From JBMNRY01 sp050944915 (GTDB taxonomy: Bacteria; Bacillota; Limnochordia; JAAZLZ01), in NCBI GenBank assembly GCA_050944915.1, contig JBMNRY010000004.1, positions 1-36,418 of the forward strand: a stretch of 36,418 nt of DNA, given 5' to 3'. The position numbers and the translations under genes are program-made. The notes beneath the pieces were generated by a model. It worked only from the letters and a program-made list of their open reading frames with translations, was not told where the DNA came from and did no database searches. This document shows, piece after piece, positions 7,038 through 15,774 of the stretch (positions within the stretch are counted from its first letter, which is position 1; each line of letters opens with the position of its first letter).

Positions 7038-8174
7038 CTAGAAAAGAATCTTCTGCCGCCGCATATGGATGTTCAACAGCAAACCGATCCCCATCATATT
7101 AGTCAACAGGGAGCTTCCCCCGTAACTGATGAAGGGTAGGGGGATCCCGGTGACGGGAGCTAAGCCTATAGTCATGGCCACATTGATAGCGATATGGAAG
7201 AAAAACATGGAGAGGATACCGGCAGCTACCAACCGACCGAAGTCATCCTTAGCCCGATGGATGACCTTCATCCCCCGCATCAACAGCAAAAAGAACAGCC
7301 CCAACAAGGCCGTCGCGCCCACAAAGCCCAGCTCTTCCCCCACCACGGAAAAAATGAAATCGGTATGGTGGGCGGGCAGGAAATTGAGCTGGACCTGGGA
7401 TCCAGCCAATAAACCCTTACCCAAGAGGCCGCCGGAGCCGATGGCGATCATCGACTGGATGACATTCCAGCCGGAACCCATCCGGTCGGCATAGGGATTC
7501 ACAAAGGCCACCAGACGGCGGATTTGGTATTCCTTCAGCAGGGGATAATAGCCTTGGCTGGCCAACAAAAGAAGAACCCCAACGGCGAGACCGCCTAGGG
7601 CCACGATGCCCGCTAAGTGTTTACCGGGGACCCCGGCGATGAACAACATCCCGAATAGAATGCCGATGAAAATCAGAGCCGTCCCCAAGTCCGGCTGGGC
7701 CAAGACTAAAATCATCGGTAAAGACACATGGAGGAAGGGACCGAGCAAAGCCCGGGGAGAATCCCATGCTTCCTCCTTTTCGCTTAAATAGCGGGCAAGG
7801 GTGATGATCAACGCGATTTTGGCCAGTTCTGACGGTTGGAAAGTCACAAAACCCATCCGAAACCAACGTTGGGAACCGCCGGCCACCCGGCCTAAGAATA
7901 AGACGAAACCCAAAGAGAGCAGATTGAGGGTATAAATCACCCGGGCATATTTGGCCAAAATCCGATAATCGAGCCCGATGACCACCATCATGACTAGCCA
8001 GCCCAGAAGGGCGCTTAACCCTTGGCGTTTGGCCAAAGCCAAGGGATCATCGGGATTGTAATTGATACCGCTTTGGGTCGCCGCATAGACGATAACCAAC
8101 CCGAAGATGGTTAACAGGGCGACGATGAGCAGTAACGACCAATCTAGTTTGCGTAGTAGCTTCCTATCGATCAA
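7038..8174 (-). CDS. rodA: RodA, SEDS peptidoglycan glycosyltransferase
   Basis: This 378-residue polytopic protein (about ten membrane segments) polymerises glycan strands from lipid II with a class B PBP during elongation. Family signatures include RWFRMGFVTFQPSELAK (about 103-119), PAHHTDFIFSVVGEELGF (about 267-284, containing the catalytic aspartate region) and the C-terminal PFISYGGSS. The gene starts with TTG at 8174, chosen for AGAGGTGG four bases upstream. I prefer RodA to FtsW or SpoVE because it shares the cluster with mreBCD and pbp2, but SEDS paralogues are similar in sequence. Confidence 0.9.
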   Translation of the reverse strand: MIDRKLLRKLDWSLLLIVALLTIFGLVIVYAATQSGINYNPDDPLALAKRQGLSALLGWLVMMVVIGLDYRILAKYARVIYTLNLLSLGFVLFLGRVAGGSQRWFRMGFVTFQPSELAKIALIITLARYLSEKEEAWDSPRALLGPFLHVSLPMILVLAQPDLGTALIFIGILFGMLFIAGVPGKHLAGIVALGGLAVGVLLLLASQGYYPLLKEYQIRRLVAFVNPYADRMGSGWNVIQSMIAIGSGGLLGKGLLAGSQVQLNFLPAHHTDFIFSVVGEELGFVGATALLGLFFLLLMRGMKVIHRAKDDFGRLVAAGILSMFFFHIAINVAMTIGLAPVTGIPLPFISYGGSSLLTNMMGIGLLLNIHMRRQKILF

Positions 8175-8190
8175 CTTACCACCTCTAGGG

Positions 8191-8466
8191 CTAAGCCTCG
8201 GCCAGCTTCCGTTTCACTTCCCTGATGGGGATATTGGCCACTAGGGCCATGGAGTCGTCTCCCTGCTCCAGACTGACCTCAAAGCCGCTTTCCTCGATCT
8301 CCATGTATTTCGAAATAACTTCGATCAATTCTTCCCGCAATGTCTCCAGTAAATGGGGCGCCATACAGGCCCGATCGTGGACTAGAATCAGTCGCAATCG
8401 TTCCTTAGCGGCATTTTTGCTTTTTTCCTCTTCCCTGCCGAATAACCTGCTCAGGAATTCCAGCAT
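8191..8466 (-). CDS. minE: MinE, topological specificity factor for septum placement
   Basis: This 91-residue protein matches MinE in length and layout: an N-terminal amphipathic stretch (MLEFLSRLFGREEEKS) for membrane contact, the MinD-activating segment with AKERLRLILVHDRA (about 20-33), and the dimeric topology domain to the end. MinE stimulates MinD ATPase and sets up pole-to-pole oscillation. GGAGGGG lies just upstream of the ATG, 18 bases after minD. Many Bacillota use DivIVA/MinJ instead, so a full MinCDE set is informative about lineage. Confidence 0.93.
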   Translation of the reverse strand: MLEFLSRLFGREEEKSKNAAKERLRLILVHDRACMAPHLLETLREELIEVISKYMEIEESGFEVSLEQGDDSMALVANIPIREVKRKLAEA

Positions 8467-8484
8467 GATTGCCCCTCCTTGGTC

Positions 8485-9282
8485 CTAACGATTTAGACCC
8501 ACCATCTTTTTGAGCCGCTCGAAAAACCCTTCACCGTCTAGATTCAGCCAGGGAACATCTTCGCCTTCGAGACGGCGGACGATGTTGCCGAAGGCTTGAC
8601 CGGCTCTGCTCCGCTCATTTAAAACAACGGGTTCGCCCCGGTTTGTAGAAACGATAATATTCTCATCATCGGGGATGATGCCCAGCAAGGGTATAGCCAA
8701 GATCTCAATGATATCATCGATATCCATCATATCGCCCCGTTTAACCATGCTGGGGCGGATCCGGTTGATGATCAGCTGATGATCGTGGAGGTCGGCCGCC
8801 TCCAGCTTACCGATGATCCGGTCGGCATCCCGCACAGCAGCTACTTCCGGTGTGGTGACGATCAAGGCTGCATCGGCCCCGGCGATGGCGTTGCGAAAAC
8901 CGTGTTCGATCCCCGCGGGGCAGTCGACTAAAACGTAATCGAACTCCTCCCTTAGATTGTCCATTAATCCTTTCATCTCTTCGGGAGTAACGGCATCTTT
9001 CTCCTTGGTCTGGGCCGTGGGAAGGAGGGCTAGATTGCGTGACCGCTTGTCCCTAATCAAAGCTTGGGCCAAGCGGCAGTTTCCCTGGATGACGTCGACC
9101 AAATCGTAGACGATCCGGTTTTCCAGACCGAGGACCACATCTAAATTGCGCAAGCCCGTATCCGCGTCGACTAAAGCTACTGTATGTCCCCGCAGGCTTA
9201 ATCCTAAACCGATGTTTGCCGTAGCAGTAGTCTTGCCGACGCCACCTTTACCACTTGTTATCGTTATGACCTTCCCTGGCAT
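8485..9282 (-). CDS. minD: MinD, septum-site ATPase
   Basis: The 265-residue protein is a deviant Walker ATPase of the ParA/MinD superfamily. SGKGGVGKTT (10-19) is the P loop with the signature lysine; DADTGLRNLD follows at about 40, and VLVDCPAG is the switch II region. The C terminus (GFFERLKKMVGLNR) is an amphipathic membrane-targeting helix. It binds MinC and MinE and recruits MinC to the membrane. GGAGGTAGGCGT precedes the ATG, and minC ends four bases upstream. Confidence 0.96.
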   Translation of the reverse strand: MPGKVITITSGKGGVGKTTATANIGLGLSLRGHTVALVDADTGLRNLDVVLGLENRIVYDLVDVIQGNCRLAQALIRDKRSRNLALLPTAQTKEKDAVTPEEMKGLMDNLREEFDYVLVDCPAGIEHGFRNAIAGADAALIVTTPEVAAVRDADRIIGKLEAADLHDHQLIINRIRPSMVKRGDMMDIDDIIEILAIPLLGIIPDDENIIVSTNRGEPVVLNERSRAGQAFGNIVRRLEGEDVPWLNLDGEGFFERLKKMVGLNR

Positions 9283-9286
9283 ACGC

Positions 9287-9925
9287 CTACCTCCTTCGAC
9301 CTACTACTCCTGGCCCTTGGCCAGGTTCATAACCTTTGATGACGATATGGCCTTCTTGGACATAAGCAAGCTCCGGACCGGGAGGGCGGGCGGCCATTTG
9401 GCCGTCGGGAGAACGGGAAATATAATTGGCGATCCGCACTTGGGTGGGCTCTAACTGCAAACCGATGATCACCGCCTTATCATCGCCGGCAGCGCCGGCA
9501 TGGGCCACTCCCCTTAAGGTCCCTAAAACAACGATATCCCCGGTAGCAACGATTTCAGCGCCGGGATTGACATCACCGAGGATGACCAAATGTCCAGAAT
9601 AGACAATCCGCTGACCAGAACGCAAAGTCCGCCGTACCATAAGAGTCTGTTCATCATCAATGGACGTATCGTCGGTTTCGATCTCTTCTTCCTCCGCCAA
9701 AGTCAAACCGTATTCACCGACAAGGTCAGCCACAGCCCTGCGCTGATCCTCGGAAAGCTGACGCCCGCCCGTTTGCAGTTGGACGGCGGCCCCAGCAAAG
9801 AAGTTACGGGCGAGTTTAAGTTTTTTCCGTAGGTCGGCTAAAGCCTGTTTAAACTCGACCTCCTCATCGATTTGGATGGAAATACCACCCCGTGTACCTT
9901 TAAAGACTACGGTATCACGAGCCAA
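9287..9925 (-). CDS. minC: MinC, inhibitor of FtsZ assembly
   Basis: This is a 212-residue protein when started at TTG 9925. That codon is preferred because AGGGAGG lies eight bases upstream and the product then begins ARDTVVFKGTRGG, the usual start of the MinC N-terminal FtsZ-inhibiting domain. Longer readings would overlap pbp2 with unrelated sequence. The C-terminal beta-helix domain (about 115-200) shows the standard RTLRSGQRI, GHLVILGDVNPGAE and IVVLGTLRGVAHAG repeats that bind MinD. It lies 65 bases after pbp2 and four before minD. Confidence 0.92.
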   Translation of the reverse strand: MARDTVVFKGTRGGISIQIDEEVEFKQALADLRKKLKLARNFFAGAAVQLQTGGRQLSEDQRRAVADLVGEYGLTLAEEEEIETDDTSIDDEQTLMVRRTLRSGQRIVYSGHLVILGDVNPGAEIVATGDIVVLGTLRGVAHAGAAGDDKAVIIGLQLEPTQVRIANYISRSPDGQMAARPPGPELAYVQEGHIVIKGYEPGQGPGVVGRRR

Positions 9926-9990
9926 AACAATAACCTCCCTAAGGCCCCAATTCACCAAGTTTAGAGGTAATTCCTGCCCCTGCTGCCCAA

Positions 9991-11838
9991 CTATTCCTCC
10001 TCCAGTTGCCCGGCGAAATAGGCCTCTAGGACCTGACGGGCCACCGGTGCCGCCACCGAGGCGCCGCCGCCGGCATTGGCGGCCATGACCATGACTACCA
10101 CTTCTGGATCCTTGGCCGGAGCCCAAGCGCCGAACCAAGCGTGGGGCTGTCCGCCGCTGGCTTGGGCGCTGCCGGTCTTGCCGGCAACGGGAATGGGGAA
10201 TCCCTGAAAGGCTCGGCGGGCGGTCCCCTCGGTAATCACAGCCTCCATCCCTTGGTGGACCATCTGCCAAATCCTTTCGGGTAGGTCGATTCGATCGACC
10301 AGGTGGGGCGGAAATTCTTTCTCTATTTCACCCCGGGGTGATGTGATCCTTTGGACCAAACGGGGCTGATATAATTCACCTTTGGTAGCTAAAGCTCCAT
10401 AAAAGACGGCCATTTGCAATGGTGTTACCTGCACCACCTGACCGATGGCCACATTAAGGGTATCACCGGGATACCAGCCCTGCTCCTCGGGCTGGAGCCG
10501 ATATTGGCGGTGTTTCCATAAAGGATCGGGGACGAGTCCACCAGGCTCCGCCGGGTGAAGATCGATCCCCGTCGGCCGTTCCAAACCGAAGGCCCGGGCC
10601 GTGTTAGCGATAGGTCCGATCCCCATCTCCTCGGCAATCGACCAAAAATAGACGTTACACGAATCGGCCATAGCCTTCACATAATCGACACTGCCGTGGG
10701 GGGCCAGTGGAGGATTATTAGTCACCGTCCAACACCGACGACCGTATTTATAATATCCGGTACAGACATGCCTGGTCTGCTTGTTGACAATGCCTTCCTG
10801 CAAAGCGGCCAGCATGGTAATGGGCTTAAAGGCCGAACCGGGATGGTATAATCCCGCAGTCGCATAATTGTTCAAAGCCGATGGCGCGGCCTGAATTTCT
10901 TCGTAATAGGAAGTAGGCACACTGACCAAGAAGCGGTTTGGATCATAACCCGGTTCGATAAACCGGTTGGGATCATACCGAGGTTGACTAACTAAGGCCA
11001 AAACATCGCCGGTGCGGGGATCGAGGACGATGACGGCCCCTGTAAAGGCTCCTTTAGCTTCCGTCGTCTCCCGGACCAAAGCCAGCTGCTCTTCGAGGGC
11101 TGTTTCCGCAGCCAACTGGAGATCCCAGTCGATGGTCAAAATCAAATTGGAACCAGGTACCGGTTCTTGGGCTTCCAAGACTCGAACGGGCCGGTTTAAG
11201 GCATTGACTTCCACCTGCTGGCTGCCGTCTACCCCCCGCAGATAGGCTTCGTAGTAGCGTTCAAGGCCCGTCCGTCCGATGAGGTCGGTACCGCTGTAGC
11301 CTTCTAGGCGGCGTAGTTCCTCGGAAGAAATCATGGACAGATAACCGAAAATGTGGCTGCCTAAATCACCGTATAAATAGTCCCGCATCGGTGTTTCTTC
11401 CACGATGACACCGGGTAAAGCTAAGCGGCTCTCTTCGATGGTGACCACCGTTTGGGGGTCCACATCCCGCCTGATGCGCACCGGCTCATAGGCCGAGGGT
11501 CCTCCCCGTTGGATGAACCGCCGGATCTCGTCTTCCTCCATGGCCAAGATTTCGCTTAAACGGGGGAGCACCTCATGGGCCATCTTTAAGCCCTCGGGCA
11601 CGACGGAAACAGTAAAAGCCGGCCGGTTAGTGACTAACACCCGGCCATGGCGATCGTAAATCAGACCCCGGGGTGCCATCAAGCGCACCATCCGCAAGCG
11701 GTTGCCGTCGGCCAACCGCACATAGGTCTCTCCTTGATAAATTTGTAAGTACCAGAGTCGGCCGGCGAGGATCAGAAAAACGGCGACAACTACTGCCGTC
11801 AACCAACGCAGCCGCCTTTCCAGCTGCTTAGCGGCCAT
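9991..11838 (-). CDS. mrdA: Class B penicillin-binding protein 2 (MrdA-type transpeptidase)
   Basis: This 615-residue transpeptidase cross-links peptidoglycan with RodA during elongation. One membrane helix spans about 11-30. The pedestal (PBP dimer) domain includes RGLIYDRHGRVLVTN. The catalytic triad motifs are intact: S335-A-F-K338, S393-C-N395 and K554-T-G. A short internal duplication, YDPNRF at 288-293 and again at 298-303, lies between the domains and looks recent at the DNA level. The ATG has GGAGG seven bases upstream. It sits 11 bases after mreD. Confidence 0.94.
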   Translation of the reverse strand: MAAKQLERRLRWLTAVVVAVFLILAGRLWYLQIYQGETYVRLADGNRLRMVRLMAPRGLIYDRHGRVLVTNRPAFTVSVVPEGLKMAHEVLPRLSEILAMEEDEIRRFIQRGGPSAYEPVRIRRDVDPQTVVTIEESRLALPGVIVEETPMRDYLYGDLGSHIFGYLSMISSEELRRLEGYSGTDLIGRTGLERYYEAYLRGVDGSQQVEVNALNRPVRVLEAQEPVPGSNLILTIDWDLQLAAETALEEQLALVRETTEAKGAFTGAVIVLDPRTGDVLALVSQPRYDPNRFIEPGYDPNRFLVSVPTSYYEEIQAAPSALNNYATAGLYHPGSAFKPITMLAALQEGIVNKQTRHVCTGYYKYGRRCWTVTNNPPLAPHGSVDYVKAMADSCNVYFWSIAEEMGIGPIANTARAFGLERPTGIDLHPAEPGGLVPDPLWKHRQYRLQPEEQGWYPGDTLNVAIGQVVQVTPLQMAVFYGALATKGELYQPRLVQRITSPRGEIEKEFPPHLVDRIDLPERIWQMVHQGMEAVITEGTARRAFQGFPIPVAGKTGSAQASGGQPHAWFGAWAPAKDPEVVVMVMAANAGGGASVAAPVARQVLEAYFAGQLEEE

Positions 11839-11849
11839 TCAACCGCCTC

Positions 11850-12389
11850 CTATGACGCTAAGGGATACCTGGATTCCAACTCCCGCAGATAATGGTCCAG
11901 ATGTACCAATCGGAAATAAATGAACAGGGTCAAGATCGAATTGTAAAAGGCGGCGGGTAAAATGACTTCGGTGAGGGCTTCCGGCCTAAAGACCACCAAA
12001 CCAAAGAAACTGGCTAGGGTTAAGTAAACCCCCTGGTCGATGACGGTGCCGATAAAGGTGGCTACAAAGGGTACGAAATAGTTCTCTTTATAAACATATT
12101 CCCTTACGGCACCGATCCCAAAGGCGACGATCATTTTGCTGAAGATATGCAAGCCTAAATACCGCCCGGAAAACAAATCGAGGAGCAAGCCCCCCATCAT
12201 GCCCAACCAAAGGCCCTGGCGAAAGGGCCGCAATAGCGCCATCGCGACTACGAAAATGAGGACCAAATCGGGCTTGATGCGGAAGAAGGTCCAAAACTGA
12301 AAAAGACTAGCTTGTAATAAGCCCAATAGAAGGATCAATCCCCCGAGGATCAACCACTGGCCATAATTCTTGGGGCTGCGCTTAGCCAT
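11850..12389 (-). CDS. mreD: MreD, rod-shape membrane protein
   Basis: This 179-residue protein is strongly hydrophobic, with five or six membrane segments, matching MreD in length, position and pattern (FFRIKPDLVLIFVVAMALL near residue 35 and GMMGGLLLDLFSGRYLGLH near 65). It couples MreB/MreC to the cell-wall elongation machinery. The ATG has GGAGG nine bases upstream and overlaps the end of mreC by eight bases, so the two are probably translationally coupled. Confidence 0.9.
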   Translation of the reverse strand: MAKRSPKNYGQWLILGGLILLLGLLQASLFQFWTFFRIKPDLVLIFVVAMALLRPFRQGLWLGMMGGLLLDLFSGRYLGLHIFSKMIVAFGIGAVREYVYKENYFVPFVATFIGTVIDQGVYLTLASFFGLVVFRPEALTEVILPAAFYNSILTLFIYFRLVHLDHYLRELESRYPLAS

Positions 12390-13215
12390 CGTTTATTTCC
12401 TCCGTCAAGACGACAAAAACATATTCCAGCCGGGACAAATCAGCCATGGAACGCAAATAAGCCCGTTGAATCTGGCCGTATTCTCCCTTTTCCACCTGGG
12501 TGACACAACCTAGAGCTAATCCCTTGGGGAAAATGGTCGATAACCCCGAAGTGACAATAATATCGCCGGGCTGCAGATCGGCATCCCGGACTAATGGTTT
12601 AACTTGGGCTAAGCTATTGGATTCAGGGGTACCCTCCACCAAGACCAGATCCCCCGTCCTTTGGTTCAATCCCCCAACGGCACTGGTGGGATCGATGATG
12701 GAAATGATGCGAGCCGTCGATTTGGTCACCGCCCGGACCTGTCCAACGACACCGGCGGGACTCACGACAGCCATCCCCTGCCGTAAGCCTTGGTTCTCTC
12801 CCACATCGATGACAAAGCTATTCAACCAGTGGCCGGGGTCCCTAGCCACCACTTGAGCGGGAAGGAGTTCCCACTCCTGCTTTTCCTGGAAGGCCAAGGC
12901 TTCCCGGAGCCACTGATTCTCCCGGCGGTACTCCCGCAGGCGAATATTCTCCGCTATCAACAGTTCTAATTGGGTTTTCAGGCGGGCATTTTCGTTTTTC
13001 ATCTCCCGCCAAGACACTACGGCTTCCCAGTTGGAAGCGGTCCAGGCCCCCACCCTGGCCAATCCCCTCTGGATAGGCACTAAGCCATCGCTTAAGACTG
13101 ATTCCAGCCAGGTAATCTCTTGTCTTTGCCCAGTGACATATAACATGGCGACCAGGGCGAGGACCAAGGCGATGAGGGCCCAAGCTTTTTGTCCCTCTGG
13201 GCGCACCGACATCAC
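12382..13215 (-). CDS. mreC: MreC, rod-shape scaffold protein
   Basis: This 277-residue bitopic protein has one membrane helix (about 11-27), a coiled coil (about 60-105, rich in Glu/Lys/Arg) and the periplasmic-type beta domain with LPAQVVARDPGHWLNSF and VVSPAGVVGQVRAV, both family signatures. It bridges MreB filaments to PBP2/RodA. The gene may start at GTG 13215 or at the ATG at 13212; AAGG lies just upstream of either. It begins four bases after the mreB stop. Confidence 0.93.
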   Translation of the reverse strand: MMSVRPEGQKAWALIALVLALVAMLYVTGQRQEITWLESVLSDGLVPIQRGLARVGAWTASNWEAVVSWREMKNENARLKTQLELLIAENIRLREYRRENQWLREALAFQEKQEWELLPAQVVARDPGHWLNSFVIDVGENQGLRQGMAVVSPAGVVGQVRAVTKSTARIISIIDPTSAVGGLNQRTGDLVLVEGTPESNSLAQVKPLVRDADLQPGDIIVTSGLSTIFPKGLALGCVTQVEKGEYGQIQRAYLRSMADLSRLEYVFVVLTEEINDG

Positions 13216-13219
13216 AACC

Positions 13220-14248
13220 TTATGACCTCAATTTCCGAGCATTCACCAGCACCTTGTTTAACAAATCAAAATGCTCCAGGGCATCCCCTGTCCCCAGGGC
13301 TACGGCCCCTAAACAATCTTCTGTTTTATGGGTAGGCATCCCCGTTTCTTCACTTAGCAGCCGATCGATTCCCTTCAGCAGGGATCCGCCACCGGCTAAG
13401 ACGATTCCCTTATCCATGATATCGGCAGCCAACTCCGGCGGTGTCCGCTCCAAGGTAACTTTGACACCTTCGACGATGGCGGCCACCGGCTCGGCCAAAG
13501 CCTCCCGGATTTCTCCCGCGGTGATGGTGACCGTCTTCGGTAGGCCCGTGACCAAGTCCCGTCCCCGGACATCCATGGATTTATCATCATCCATAGGATA
13601 GGCGGAACCGATTTCCTGTTTTACCAACTCGGCCGTCCGTTCACCGATTAGCAGATTGTAATGACGACGAATATGTTGAACAATAGCTTCATCCATCTCA
13701 TCGCCGGCGATGCGAATGGAGCGGTGGGCTACAATCCCCCCTAAGGAGATAACCGCCACTTCCGTCGTCCCGCCGCCGATATCGACGATCATGCTTCCCG
13801 TCGGCTCTTGCACAGGCAGACCGGCGCCGATGGCGGCAGCCATCGGTTCTTCGATGAGCCGGGCTTCCTTGGCACCGGCGGAGATGGTGGCCTCGATGAC
13901 GGCCCGTTTTTCTACTTCCGTTACCCCTGAGGGCACCGCCACGACCACCCGGGGCCGGAAAATCGACCGCCGCCGGTTGGCCCTAGCGATAAAATGGCGT
14001 AACATCCGTTCGGTGATATCAAAGTCGGCGATCACCCCATCTTTCATCGGGCGAATAGCGACGATGTTCCCCGGTGTCCGACCGACCATTTGCTTAGCCT
14101 CTTCACCGACGGCCAAGACTTGCTTCGTTTCCCGGTCGATGGCTACCACCGATGGTTCCCGGAGGACAACCCCTTTGCCCCGCACATGTACCAGGGTGTT
14201 CGCAGTTCCCAAATCGATCCCCATGTCTTTTGAAAAGCGCCCAAACAT
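13220..14248 (-). CDS. mreB: MreB, actin-like rod-shape protein
   Basis: This is a 342-residue protein when started at the ATG at 14248 (MFGRFSKDMGIDLGTANTL), with AAAGGGG nine bases upstream; an in-frame GTG at 14269 would add seven atypical residues. Phosphate-1 (GIDLGTANT), phosphate-2 (IVDIGGGTTEVAVI) and the adenosine motif (VLAGGGSLLKG) of the actin/Hsp70 fold are all intact. It forms membrane-bound filaments that guide wall synthesis. MreBH or Mbl paralogues are similar, but its place heading mreBCD supports MreB. Confidence 0.96.
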   Translation of the reverse strand: MFGRFSKDMGIDLGTANTLVHVRGKGVVLREPSVVAIDRETKQVLAVGEEAKQMVGRTPGNIVAIRPMKDGVIADFDITERMLRHFIARANRRRSIFRPRVVVAVPSGVTEVEKRAVIEATISAGAKEARLIEEPMAAAIGAGLPVQEPTGSMIVDIGGGTTEVAVISLGGIVAHRSIRIAGDEMDEAIVQHIRRHYNLLIGERTAELVKQEIGSAYPMDDDKSMDVRGRDLVTGLPKTVTITAGEIREALAEPVAAIVEGVKVTLERTPPELAADIMDKGIVLAGGGSLLKGIDRLLSEETGMPTHKTEDCLGAVALGTGDALEHFDLLNKVLVNARKLRS

Positions 14249-14287
14249 GTCCCGCTTCCCCTTTCTCACTGGCTGCCAAAAAAACCA

Positions 14288-14989
14288 TTAACTTTCCAGC
14301 ACTCCCAATTCCTTCAAACTCCTAAAGCTATTATCCCCAATGATAATATGGTCTAACACCTCGATCCCCAGCAAACGACCGGCTTCCCGAAGCCTTTTGG
14401 TCACCCGGATGTCGTCTTGGCTGGGCTGGGGATCACCACTAGGATGGTTATGAACGAGGATGACGGCTGCACAACTGGCTCGAATACATTCCTTAAACAG
14501 TTCCCGGGGATGGACTAGGGAAGAATTCAATCCCCCCACCGAGATGTTCCGGGTGGCGATAACCCGATGCTTGGTGTTCAACAGCAAAGCCCGAAAATGT
14601 TCCCGGTCGAGATGCCGCATCTCTTCCATCACCAACTGGGCAGCATCCCGGGGGCACCGAATGTAGGGCCGCTCTCCATAGCTAGTCCCTACCAACCGGC
14701 GTCCCAACTCGCAGGCAGCCTTTATTTGGGCCGCCTTGGCCAAACCAATCCCCTTATGGGCACACAGTTCCTCAACACTGGCCCGGGCCAGTTCCGCCAG
14801 GTTACCGTAGGTAGCCAACAAACGGTCGGCCAAGGTCAGAGCCGAATCTTCCTGCGTACCCATCCGCAGTACGATGGCCAACAAATCCCGCAGACTTAAG
14901 TTCTCCACTCCTACCCTGAGGAGTTTTTCCCGGGGACGCTCCTCCCGGGGTAAATCTTTAACCCTGACCATCGAACTCCTTTGAGACAT
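14288..14989 (-). CDS. radC: RadC/YsxA-like JAB-domain protein
   Basis: The 233-residue product has an N-terminal helix-hairpin-helix region (SVEELCAHKGIGLAKAAQIKAA, about 71-92) and a C-terminal JAB1/MPN domain with an intact metal motif, HNHPSGDPQPSQDD (180-193). Despite the name, a role in DNA repair is not established for this family. I keep the ATG at 14989, since GGAGGG lies seven bases upstream; it then overlaps maf by 32 bases. A second ATG at 14971 has AGGAG only four bases away. The maf-radC-mreB order is typical of Bacillota. Confidence 0.92.
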   Translation of the reverse strand: MSQRSSMVRVKDLPREERPREKLLRVGVENLSLRDLLAIVLRMGTQEDSALTLADRLLATYGNLAELARASVEELCAHKGIGLAKAAQIKAACELGRRLVGTSYGERPYIRCPRDAAQLVMEEMRHLDREHFRALLLNTKHRVIATRNISVGGLNSSLVHPRELFKECIRASCAAVILVHNHPSGDPQPSQDDIRVTKRLREAGRLLGIEVLDHIIIGDNSFRSLKELGVLES

Positions 14990-15605
14990 TTATCGACCCT
15001 CCAGGCCCCTGGGCATGGCTGGGGTCGTCTAACAAGTTGCAGCCAAAATGGCCCAACATTTCATACAAACGAGCTAAGGGCAAACCGACCACGTTGAAAT
15101 AGCAGCCGTGGATCCCGGCGACCAGCACCGCTCCCCGGCCTTGAATACCGTAGGCACCCGCCTTATCTAAAGGCTCGCCCGTGGCCACATAGGCCCGGAT
15201 CTCCTCGGGGGATAAGGAGCGGAAGGTCACCTCGGTGATGACATGGTCGGCCAAACTAGCTCCCGTAGACCCATCGATGAGGGCTAAACCGGTAATCACC
15301 CGGTGTACCCGGCCCGACAACTTGGTCAGCATCGCTACCGCTTCCCTTTCATCCCGGGGTTTGCCTAAAACCTCCCCCTCGAGGACGACAACGGTATCGG
15401 CGCCGATGATCAAGCCTTTTTGGCCCTGCTGGTAAATAAATCGGGCTTTAGTCAAAGCACAAGCTTGGGCCGTCTCCTCCGGTGTTTCGCCCACTACTTG
15501 ATCCTCATCGATTTGGGCCGGCAAAACCAGGGGTTTAAGGCCTAGATTCTCTAATAAATCAAGGCGTCGGGGAGAAGCCGACGCCAGGATGATCCTTGCC
15601 AACAT
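14958..15605 (-). CDS. maf: Maf-family nucleoside triphosphate pyrophosphatase
   Basis: This 215-residue protein belongs to the Maf house-cleaning NTPases, which hydrolyse dTTP/UTP or modified nucleotides. ASASPRR near the N terminus and the IIGADTVVVLEGEVLGKP segment form the active site. I chose ATG 15605, which gives the usual LARIILASASPRR start, fits a GGGG SD five bases upstream, and agrees with a promoter whose transcription start would fall near 15628. The C terminus has an extra 20 or so residues that overlap the start of radC. Confidence 0.92.
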   Translation of the reverse strand: MLARIILASASPRRLDLLENLGLKPLVLPAQIDEDQVVGETPEETAQACALTKARFIYQQGQKGLIIGADTVVVLEGEVLGKPRDEREAVAMLTKLSGRVHRVITGLALIDGSTGASLADHVITEVTFRSLSPEEIRAYVATGEPLDKAGAYGIQGRGAVLVAGIHGCYFNVVGLPLARLYEMLGHFGCNLLDDPSHAQGPGGSINVSKEFDGQG

Positions 15606-15634
15606 TACCACCCCATTCGGCATGTCGATCTTTG

Positions 15635-15663
15635 AGTATAGTTTGAGCTAATTGAGGTCGGAA
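15635..15663 (-). promoter_or_regulatory. Candidate promoter for the maf-radC-mre cluster
   Basis: On the - strand TTCCGA (15663-15658) and TATACT (15640-15635) are 17 bases apart. The -10 is good and the -35 weak. It is the only promoter-like site I see in the gap upstream of maf, so it may feed the whole mre-min cluster. Confidence 0.4.
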
Positions 15664-15684
15664 AACCTACCCCGAGATGGAGTG

Positions 15685-15774
15685 GCCCTTGACTCCCCCC
15701 ATAAATGGGATTCTAAAGAGTAGTAATTCACCAAGGGCGGAATGATCTCCTTGTCCTAGAAAATCTTTTCTAGG
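15685..15774 (-). other. Structured gap between larE and maf
   Basis: Two hairpins are visible: CCTAGAAAA/TTTTCTAGG (15755-15763 / 15766-15774), overlapping the larE stop, and GCCCTTG/CAAGGGC (15685-15691 / 15732-15738), which encloses a CCCAT/ATGGG hairpin. Neither is followed by a T run on the - strand. They may still mark the 3' end of the larE transcript. No coding sequence is apparent. Confidence 0.4.

Noticed and set aside
9926..10270. Longer minC reaching into pbp2
   Set aside because: The extra residues are low-complexity out-of-frame pbp2 sequence; the TTG at 9925 has the correct SD and gives the family start.
15755..15774. Intrinsic terminator after larE
   Set aside because: The stem is perfect but has no T run on the - strand and overlaps the stop codon; listed only as structure.
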